Of a DNA stretch of 64,000 nt, positions 58,185 to 64,000 are shown one piece after another. Origin of the DNA: Pseudomonas sp. N3-W (GTDB taxonomy: Bacteria > Pseudomonadota > Gammaproteobacteria > Pseudomonadales > Pseudomonadaceae); assembly GCF_024970185.1 (NCBI RefSeq), contig NZ_CP103965.1, positions 6,157,001 through 6,221,000 on the forward strand, read 5' to 3'. The stretch's first letter is position 1. Every line of letters begins with the position of its first letter. The position numbers and the translations under genes were made by a program. The notes beneath the pieces are model-generated. The model was not told the DNA's origin. It worked only from the letters and a program-made list of their open reading frames with translations, and ran no database searches.

Positions 58185-58981
58185 TGCGCTCTCAGCAGTT
58201 CGCGGACCTTGCTCGATGCGGCACGGTTGGTCGCGCCCAAGCGGCTGCTCAGGTCGCGACCACCGACGGCTACATCGTCAATCGCCAGGCCCAGGCATTC
58301 GGTCACCCGCGCCAGATCGGTCGCGTTCGGTTGCTCGATCTGTTCCACCGCCAGGGTTTCCCAGAGCAACCCGAGGCTGGCATAGCTGTCGATGTCATAC
58401 GCCATCGGCGGCACGCTGGCGGCCAGGGCTTCGAGCTCCTCGACGCTGCGCAACGTCACGCGCGCCGCCGATGCCTTGCCCATGGCGTGCACCATCACGC
58501 CGGGATCACGCAGCGCGATCAGTCGATTGGCCTGATACCCATGCGCCAGGAATGCCCCGGACATTGCCTTGCCGACCAACAGACCGATCACCGCGTGGCC
58601 GGCCAGTCGAGCGCGAGCATAGCTGTCCGCCGCACCGGCCAGCGCCTGATGAATGCCGAGGGCTTCTTCGCGCCGACCGTAGGCCTGGCTCGGCACGTCG
58701 ACGATGGCGATCAAGGCGCGTTTGTGCGGCTTGTCGATGTCCGCTGCGATGACTTCATCCACCGCTTTGGCCAGGCCCCAGCCTTCCAGCAAACCCACCT
58801 CGCCGTTGCGGGCGCGGGCGAAGCGGTTGTCAGGATCAGCCACCACCGCGATGAATCGCACGGGCTGATCAGCCAAAAATCCGTCGGCCACTTTCAGCGA
58901 AGCCGGCAAACCCTCGACCGGCCTGGCACCGGCACTCAAGGCGTTGAACCAGCTCAAGCCTCTCAGCGAATAACTGCTCAT
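58178..58981 (-). CDS. mdcE: Malonate decarboxylase gamma subunit
   Basis: 267 residues, crotonase-like half of the MdcD-MdcE malonyl-S-ACP decarboxylase. Recognisable by VVADPDNRFARARNGEVGLLEGWGLAKAVDEVIAADIDKPHKRALIAIVDVPSQAYGRREEALGIHQALAGAADSYARARLAGHAVIGLLVGKAMSGAFLAHGYQANRL, described by its parts at about 45-155. Start overlaps the mdcD stop as ATGA. Confidence 0.93.
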   Translation of the reverse strand: MSSYSLRGLSWFNALSAGARPVEGLPASLKVADGFLADQPVRFIAVVADPDNRFARARNGEVGLLEGWGLAKAVDEVIAADIDKPHKRALIAIVDVPSQAYGRREEALGIHQALAGAADSYARARLAGHAVIGLLVGKAMSGAFLAHGYQANRLIALRDPGVMVHAMGKASAARVTLRSVEELEALAASVPPMAYDIDSYASLGLLWETLAVEQIEQPNATDLARVTECLGLAIDDVAVGGRDLSSRLGATNRAASSKVRELLRAQW

Positions 58982-59829
58982 GCGCGCTCTCCTTGATACA
59001 GATCGCGAACCGTCGCCGGCTCGATTTGCGGCTCGGCGTCCAGACGCGCCAGGCGTTGCATAAACAGCTCCGCCTGCTGGCTGCGTGGGTGCGCCGGCAA
59101 GCCTTGCTGAAGCAACTCGCTGACCTGCTGCTGAATCTGCGCCACATCGTCAGCGACATAACGGTCCGCCAAACCACTGGCAAACCGTTGCTCGCCCCCG
59201 GTCAGGCTCCAGATGAAAGGCCGGTCCCGGGAGTCATATTCCTCAAGCCCGGCTTCCTGCTCGATCACCTGCGGACCATTGAGGCCGAGCCGTGCTTCCT
59301 GGGTGACCAACAGATAGCTGCACAACCCGGCGGCAATCGACATCCCGCCAAAGCAGCCGACGCTGCCCGCCACCACGCCAACCACTGGCTGGTATTGGCG
59401 CAGATCGACAATCGCGGCGTGAATGTCGGCAATCGCCGCCAATCCGAGATTGGCTTCCTGCAAGCGCACGCCGCCGGTTTCCAGCAACAACACGGCGCGG
59501 GTCGCGATGCCGTTGCGGTTGTCTTCGGCGGCCAGTTCCAGCGCGCCCGCAATCTTCGCGCCGCCGACTTCACCGAGGCTGCCACCCTGGAACGCGCCCT
59601 CGATGGCGGCGATCACCACCGGCAAACCGCCGATGCGGCCCTTGGCGATCACCACACCGTCATCGGCTTGCGGCACCACGCCCTGGCGCGACAGCCAGGG
59701 CGACATGATGCGCTGGAACGGATCGAGCAATTCACGGAAAGAACCGCTGTCGAGCAGGGCCTTGGCACGTTGCCGGGCACCCAGTTCGACGAAGCTGTGC
59801 TTGTTCAACAATGCCGCGCTGTCAGTCAT
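58978..59829 (-). CDS. mdcD: Malonate decarboxylase beta subunit
   Basis: 283 residues, carboxyltransferase-like half of the decarboxylase, partner of MdcE. Glycine-rich oxyanion segments GVVPQADDGVVIAKGRIGGLPVVIAAIEGAFQGGSLGEVGGAKIAGALELA and VVGVVAGSVGCFGGMSIAAGLC are in the acyl-binding region. ATG 59829 overlaps the mdcC stop by eight bases; the open frame upstream runs through mdcC. Confidence 0.93.
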   Translation of the reverse strand: MTDSAALLNKHSFVELGARQRAKALLDSGSFRELLDPFQRIMSPWLSRQGVVPQADDGVVIAKGRIGGLPVVIAAIEGAFQGGSLGEVGGAKIAGALELAAEDNRNGIATRAVLLLETGGVRLQEANLGLAAIADIHAAIVDLRQYQPVVGVVAGSVGCFGGMSIAAGLCSYLLVTQEARLGLNGPQVIEQEAGLEEYDSRDRPFIWSLTGGEQRFASGLADRYVADDVAQIQQQVSELLQQGLPAHPRSQQAELFMQRLARLDAEPQIEPATVRDLYQGERA

Positions 59830-60121
59830 GGCCGATCTCCTCGAAGCCTTGTTCCAGACGCAAACGCACCACGCCGGGGGTCGCACCGAAATCGTGGATA
59901 TCAATCGCCATCGCCGGTGGCGTCTGGCCGTCGAACATCCGCGCAAACAGATGCTGCCAGCGTTGTTCGGCGCCATTGACCGAGGTCTGCACCTGGATCG
60001 TCAGCTTGCCGGCCTGACCGGGTTCGATCAGCACTTCCAGATCGCCCGAGCCAACACAACCCACCAACGTACGGCCCCGTGGCGGCTGCCCGGCGGGGAA
60101 TTCAAAGGACAAGGTTTCCAT
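59822..60121 (-). CDS. mdcC: Malonate decarboxylase acyl carrier protein (delta subunit)
   Basis: 99 residues. Carries the acetyl or malonyl thioester on a phosphoribosyl-dephospho-CoA arm. The attachment serine is Ser25 (LVGCVGSGDLEVL), the residue known in Klebsiella MdcC. Not homologous to ordinary fatty-acid ACP. The stop overlaps mdcD by eight bases and the start shares one base with the mdcB stop (TGATG). Confidence 0.94.
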   Translation of the reverse strand: METLSFEFPAGQPPRGRTLVGCVGSGDLEVLIEPGQAGKLTIQVQTSVNGAEQRWQHLFARMFDGQTPPAMAIDIHDFGATPGVVRLRLEQGFEEIGHD

Positions 60122-60996
60122 CAGCAAACTCCCTGGGTGACGCCGGCGCCAGACTCGATACGGTCGATAAACAGGCAGGCGGCGAGCAAGTCGGCGGCGC
60201 CGCCGGGCGAGGCGTTCAACGCGATTAATTGTTGGTCCAGCTCATGCAGACGACGGCGACCGGCCAGGCTGGCGCTGCCGCCCGCGTCCAGTACCGCCTG
60301 GGCGCCGGACTGCATGGTGTGCAGGCCTTGTTCGCCGGCGCGGTAGAGCACGCAGGTGTCGGCCAGTCGGGTCATGATCGCCAGCAACGCGTCGAGGCGG
60401 GCGTTCTGTTCGCCATGGCCCAAGCTGCGGCTACGTTTGAGTTGTGGCAGCGCGCGTTGAAGCACTGCCGGGAAACCAAGCTGCGCTTCTTCACGGGCAC
60501 CGCGAGCGCCATAACGCTGGGCGACTTGGGCGCCGTGGCTCAAGGGACGCGGTGCGTATCGATCATCGAGTAGCGCCAGCCGTGCCGCGCGCAAGGTGAC
60601 GGCGCTTGCGCCACTGGATTCAGGTTCCAGCGCCGCCGCCGCAACCAACAGCCCCAGCGCCCAGATCGCCCCACGGTGAGTGTTCACTCCGTGGGTGGTT
60701 GCGAGCATCGCTTGCTCACCTTCGCGACCAATGCGCCCAAGGGCTTCGCGCAGCGGCAAGCCGACCTCGCCACACTCGATGGCCGTTTCGGCCATTTCCT
60801 TGAACGCCGGCCACAGCGACAGCGCCGAGGCGTGCATCAGTCCAAGGTGCAAATCGGTGTGTGCGCCGTTGCCACGACGATCGACCAATGCAGGTTTTGG
60901 CGACAAATCCGCTTCGTCGATCAGCGCATCCACCGCCAGGTCCGCCAGCCGTTCGGCCAGGCTTATGGTTTTCGGTTGCAGGTTGAAGGCGTGCAT
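60121..60996 (-). CDS. mdcB: Triphosphoribosyl-dephospho-CoA synthase
   Basis: 291 residues, CitG family: dephospho-CoA + ATP to the prosthetic-group precursor. Conserved [38 protein letters not shown] and [21 protein letters not shown] are the family motifs. ATG 60996 overlaps the mdcA stop by one base (TAATG). Works with MdcG to make holo-MdcC. Confidence 0.94.
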   Translation of the reverse strand: MHAFNLQPKTISLAERLADLAVDALIDEADLSPKPALVDRRGNGAHTDLHLGLMHASALSLWPAFKEMAETAIECGEVGLPLREALGRIGREGEQAMLATTHGVNTHRGAIWALGLLVAAAALEPESSGASAVTLRAARLALLDDRYAPRPLSHGAQVAQRYGARGAREEAQLGFPAVLQRALPQLKRSRSLGHGEQNARLDALLAIMTRLADTCVLYRAGEQGLHTMQSGAQAVLDAGGSASLAGRRRLHELDQQLIALNASPGGAADLLAACLFIDRIESGAGVTQGVC

Positions 60997-62666
60997 TACC
61001 AGCTCCTGAATTTGGCGGGCGGGTTGTAGAGGCCACCGGACCACTCCACCAGATCGGCCACGCTTTTGGCCGCCAGCAGTTCTCGGGTCGCGTCGGTGCG
61101 GCGGATGCCCAGGTCTTCGGGCAAGGCGATCAGGCCTTCGCGGCGCATGCGGGCGGTGTCTTTGGGGTTGTGGCGCAGGCCGATGGCGGTGACGCCAGCG
61201 ACGGCGGCGATCATCGCCTGACGCTCTTCCAACGAACGCGCCTTGTACAGATAGGCGATGCCTTCTTCGGTCAACAGGTGCGTGACGTCGTCGCCGTAGA
61301 TCATGATCGGCGCCAGCGGCATGCCGCTTTTCCTCGCCACTTCGATTGCGTCGAGGGTTTCAACGAAGGTCGGCTTGCCGCCCTCCTGGAACGTCTCGAC
61401 CATTTGCACCACGAGTTTTTTCCCGCGTTCGAGCAAGGCTTCGGGTGCGTCGTCGTGGCGCATATCGAGCCAGGCCGGGGTGCCATGGCGGCGACCACGC
61501 GGGTCGTGGCCCATGTTCGGTGCCCCGCCGAAACCGGCCAGACGGCCACGCGTCACGGTGGAAGAATGGCCGTCGCCATCGACTTGCAGGGTCGCGCCGA
61601 TGAACAGGTCCACCGCATATTGCCCGGCCAGTTGGCAGAACATCCGGTTGGATCGCAGCGAGCCATCGCGGCCGGTGAAGAACACATCGGGCCGGGCGGC
61701 GATGTAGTTTTCCATCCCCAGTTCGGTGCCGAAGCAGTGCACGCTTTCGACCCAGCCGCTTTCAATGGCCGGGATCAAGGTCGGGTGGGGATTAAGCGTC
61801 CAGTTGCGGCAGATTTTGCCTTTGAGGCCCAGGGATTCGCCGTAGGTTGGCAGGATCAGCTCGATGGCCGCGGTGTTGAAACCGATGCCGTGGTTCAGGG
61901 ACTGGACGTTGTGTTTTTCGTAGATCCCGCGGATCGCCATCATCGCCATCAATACGTGCACAGGCTTGATGTGCCGTGGGTCGCGGGTGAACAGCGGCTC
62001 GATATAGAACGGCTTGTCGGCCACCACCACGAAATCGACCCAGGAGGCCGGGATATCCACCCGCGGCAGGTCGGTGACGTCGTCGACCAACTGGTTGACC
62101 TGGACGATGACAATGCCGTCGCTGAACGCCGCCGGTTCGATCAATGCCGGCGAGTCTTCGGTGCTCGGGCCGGTGTAGATATTGCCGGCGCGGTCGGCCA
62201 TGAAACCGGCCGAGAGTACGACGTTGGGGATCAGGTCCACCACCAGTCGTGCGTAGAGTTCGATGTAGGTGTGGATCGCGCCGATTTCCAGCAGGCCATC
62301 TTCCAGCAACTGGCTGATGCGCAGGCTCTGGGTGCCGGCGAAGGAAAAATCGAGCTTGCGGGCAATGCCGCGTTCGAACAGGTCCAGGTGCTCGGAGCGG
62401 CCGACGCTGGGCATGATCATGTGCAGGTCGTGCAGCTTGCCGGGATCGGCCTTGACCAGGGAGCGAGAGAGGAAGTCCGCCTGCTTCTGGTTATTGCCCT
62501 CCAGCACCACCCGATCGCCCGGCAGGATCAGTGCCTCCAGCGCGGCGACGATCTTGTCGGTGGGCAGCACCACACCGTCGGCAAGATGCTTGACCAACCC
62601 CAGACGCCGCTGCTTCTCGCTGCGCCGCCGCGTCCATCGCGAGTCGGGGGAAATTGTTGTTGTCAT
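60996..62666 (-). CDS. mdcA: Malonate decarboxylase alpha subunit
   Basis: 556 residues; acetyl-S-ACP:malonate ACP transferase, which exchanges acetate for malonate on the carrier. Family stretches: [76 protein letters not shown], and [31 protein letters not shown] five bases before ATG 62666. First gene of the nine-gene mdcABCDEGH-madLM operon; its promoter should lie in 62667-62800, where I could not assign boxes. Confidence 0.95.
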   Translation of the reverse strand: MTTTISPDSRWTRRRSEKQRRLGLVKHLADGVVLPTDKIVAALEALILPGDRVVLEGNNQKQADFLSRSLVKADPGKLHDLHMIMPSVGRSEHLDLFERGIARKLDFSFAGTQSLRISQLLEDGLLEIGAIHTYIELYARLVVDLIPNVVLSAGFMADRAGNIYTGPSTEDSPALIEPAAFSDGIVIVQVNQLVDDVTDLPRVDIPASWVDFVVVADKPFYIEPLFTRDPRHIKPVHVLMAMMAIRGIYEKHNVQSLNHGIGFNTAAIELILPTYGESLGLKGKICRNWTLNPHPTLIPAIESGWVESVHCFGTELGMENYIAARPDVFFTGRDGSLRSNRMFCQLAGQYAVDLFIGATLQVDGDGHSSTVTRGRLAGFGGAPNMGHDPRGRRHGTPAWLDMRHDDAPEALLERGKKLVVQMVETFQEGGKPTFVETLDAIEVARKSGMPLAPIMIYGDDVTHLLTEEGIAYLYKARSLEERQAMIAAVAGVTAIGLRHNPKDTARMRREGLIALPEDLGIRRTDATRELLAAKSVADLVEWSGGLYNPPAKFRSW

Positions 62667-62798
62667 GACCACTCCACGGGTTTCGCTGTCGTGGAGTCAC
62701 CTTAGGGGGGTTGAGGGCGGGGCATCAATCAAGCAGCGTGGTGGATCGTTACGGTTGGAGTAATGATTCGCTGGAGAGGTCTGTTGACTGGACTGACG

Positions 62799-62880
62799 CC
62801 TTCGCGGGCAAGCCCGCTCCCACAGGATTTTGTGCACGCCACACCTCCACTGTGTGAGCGAGCCTGCTCGCGAAGAGGCC
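62799..62880. repeat. REPIN with mixed arms upstream of mdcA
   Basis: CCTTCGCGGGCAAGCCCGCT(CCCACA) paired with (TGTGTG)AGCGAGCCTGCTCGCGAAG: one GGGC arm and one GAGC arm. In the 318-base gap 62667-62984; no gene or clear promoter elsewhere in that gap. Confidence 0.85.
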
Positions 62881-62984
62881 AGAACTGTCGCCGCAAGATT
62901 CAATGCCTGAGAGCAATAATCGATAAGTCCCCAAAAAAGACTCATCGGCCCCTTTTTGGAAATCTTCACCTGCCACAGGACTCG

Positions 62985-63452
62985 TCAGGCCAAGCCAGCA
63001 CTGACCAACAATTCCTCCAACCCCAACAAATCCGGCACCTTCGCCACTTGCTCTCCGACCTGCACCGCCGCCTGTTCCAGCGCACACAACGGCACATCGA
63101 CATAGCTCAACTGGCTGTCGAGCTTGTACGAACGAGGAATGCCCTGCACCAGCAGCGCAATGAACTTCAGGTCCGGGCGACCGCCCAGGGCGTTGAGGAT
63201 GACGATCCGCGCCCGCTCACCAATGACGATCTTGTTGCCGCACGCCGACTCGAAACTCAGCAATGGAATCTGCCGCTGCCGCCAGCTCACCCGCCCCAGA
63301 TACCAGGGCGGCGTGTCCAGGTCGAACGCACCGGGCTGGTAGTCGATCAGCTCGGCCACGGCAACGTTGGGCACAATCAGATTGCGATCGGCCAAGGGCA
63401 GCAGCAGGCCGGTAAGGTTGCTGGTGCGCTGGTAAAAATGGTCATCAAGCAT
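62985..63452 (-). CDS. chpC: CheW-like protein ChpC
   Basis: 155 residues, CheW-like SH3-type fold: GLLLPLADRNLIVPNVAVAELIDYQPGAFDLDTPPWYLGRVSWRQRQIPLLSFESACG covers the first subdomain. Adaptor that in the Pil-Chp pathway of Pseudomonas links chemoreceptor and kinase to control type IV pili and twitching. The start overlaps the chpA stop by eight bases. Confidence 0.88.
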   Translation of the reverse strand: MLDDHFYQRTSNLTGLLLPLADRNLIVPNVAVAELIDYQPGAFDLDTPPWYLGRVSWRQRQIPLLSFESACGNKIVIGERARIVILNALGGRPDLKFIALLVQGIPRSYKLDSQLSYVDVPLCALEQAAVQVGEQVAKVPDLLGLEELLVSAGLA

Positions 63453-64000
63453 GGGTTTTGCTCCACAACGCGATGCTTTCGAGCAACACCGATTCCTGAT
63501 ACGGCTTGCCGAGGTAGTCGTTGACGCCGATGGCCATGGCGCGGTCGCGGTGTTTCTGCCCGGTGCGGGAGGTGATCATGATGATCGGCAAGTGCTTCAG
63601 ACGCTCGTTGGCGCGCACCTGCGTGGCGACCTCGAAGCCGTCCATGCGCGGCATTTCAATGTCCAGCAGCATCAGGTCAGGCAGGTGATCTTCGAGCAAC
63701 AGCATGGCATCGACCCCGTCCTTGGCGGTCAGCACGTTCATGCCGTGGCGCTCCAGAAGACGGCTGGTGACTTTGCGCACGGTGACCGAGTCATCAACCA
63801 CCAGCACCAGCAAGGGCCGTTGCGGTTCGACGTCCGATTCAGGCGCCAAAGGCCGGCGTGGCACTCGGGTTTGCATGGCACGGATCGGCGCCAGCAAATC
63901 GAGAATCAGCACCACACGTCCGTCGCCCAGAATCGTCGCCCCGGACAACCCCTGCACCGCCGCGAACTGCGGGCCGAGGCTCTTGACCACGATCTCTCGC
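63445..64000 (-). CDS. chpA: ChpA hybrid histidine kinase, C-terminal part, truncated by window edge
   Basis: Last 184 residues of a large CheA-type kinase of the Pil-Chp system. Visible: end of the CheW-like regulatory domain (VKSLGPQFAAVQGLSGATILGDGRVVLILDLLAPI) and a complete C-terminal receiver: DDSVTVRK, phospho-acceptor Asp in LMLLDIEMPRMDGFEV, MITSRTG, and the Lys of YLGKPY. The receiver fused to the C-terminus is characteristic of ChpA. Histidine phosphotransfer and kinase domains lie outside the window. Confidence 0.9.
   Translation of the reverse strand, partial: REIVVKSLGPQFAAVQGLSGATILGDGRVVLILDLLAPIRAMQTRVPRRPLAPESDVEPQRPLLVLVVDDSVTVRKVTSRLLERHGMNVLTAKDGVDAMLLLEDHLPDLMLLDIEMPRMDGFEVATQVRANERLKHLPIIMITSRTGQKHRDRAMAIGVNDYLGKPYQESVLLESIALWSKTHA

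Overview
The window is a chromosomal segment of a fluorescent pseudomonad (Pseudomonas fluorescens/putida lineage). Four things point there: high GC with Pseudomonas codon use; gene sets and local orders that I recall from P. aeruginosa (bioA-rsmE near chpAC; ahcY-metF; metK-ArsR regulator-tkt-epd-pgk-fba); P. fluorescens-type REP/REPIN repeats (cores like GCGAGCAAGCCCGCTCCCACA) in about twenty intergenic gaps; and the mdcABCDEGH-madLM malonate cluster. No tRNA, rRNA, CRISPR array, prophage or complete insertion sequence was seen.

Layout. (1) 1-7.7 kb, choline/glycine betaine: end of the choline ABC ATPase gene (choV), betT, betI, betB, betA, with a perfect 20-bp BetI-type operator ahead of betI. 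(2) 8-18.7 kb: a second, non-canonical TldD/PmbA pair, an MdtD-like exporter, the RNA helicase DbpA, an HI0933-type flavoprotein, a YccS-like membrane protein and a solitary solute-binding protein. (3) 18.9-24.4 kb: ElaA acetyltransferase, a small winged-helix protein beside a YgjP-type metalloprotease, a REC-PAS-GGDEF-EAL protein, a PL7 alginate lyase without signal peptide, and an AT-richer island with an orphan gene behind a perfect dyad. (4) 24.6-31 kb, central carbon: fba, two small lipoproteins, pgk, epd, tkt, all on the minus strand. (5) 31.2-33.5 kb: ArsR-methyltransferase fusion regulator (SahR type) and metK. (6) 33.7-43.6 kb: LigB, a DUF1090 protein, a cytochrome c'-like lipoprotein, MltA, and several membrane transporters. 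(7) 43.7-46.4 kb: SAH riboswitch, ahcY, metF. (8) 46.5-54.1 kb: second solitary binding protein, RhlE-type helicase with long disordered tail, YceI plus cytochrome b561, bioA, rsmE, TrhA. (9) 54.3-62.7 kb, malonate: mdcR, madM, madL, mdcH, G, E, D, C, B, A. (10) 62.98-64 kb: CheW-like ChpC and the C-terminus of ChpA, with no chpB between them.

How the genes work together. The bet block imports choline and oxidises it to glycine betaine under BetI. metK, ahcY and metF are three steps of the SAM cycle; a SahR-like repressor adjoins metK and an SAH-sensing riboswitch precedes ahcY, so the same metabolite probably controls two loci 11 kb apart by different mechanisms. The mdc/mad operon imports malonate and decarboxylates it to acetate on an acyl carrier protein bearing a 2'-(5''-phosphoribosyl)-3'-dephospho-CoA group; nearly every gene junction overlaps by 1-8 bases, which implies tight translational coupling.

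No clearly new multi-gene system was found. The most unusual items are the extra TldD/PmbA pair next to an exporter, the orphan AT-rich gene with its operator-like dyad, a DNA ligase with a predicted export signal, a possibly leaderless sahR, an extended REP variant with a 16-17 base insert, and a degenerate EAL domain. All calls are by reading the sequence; no database search was run.
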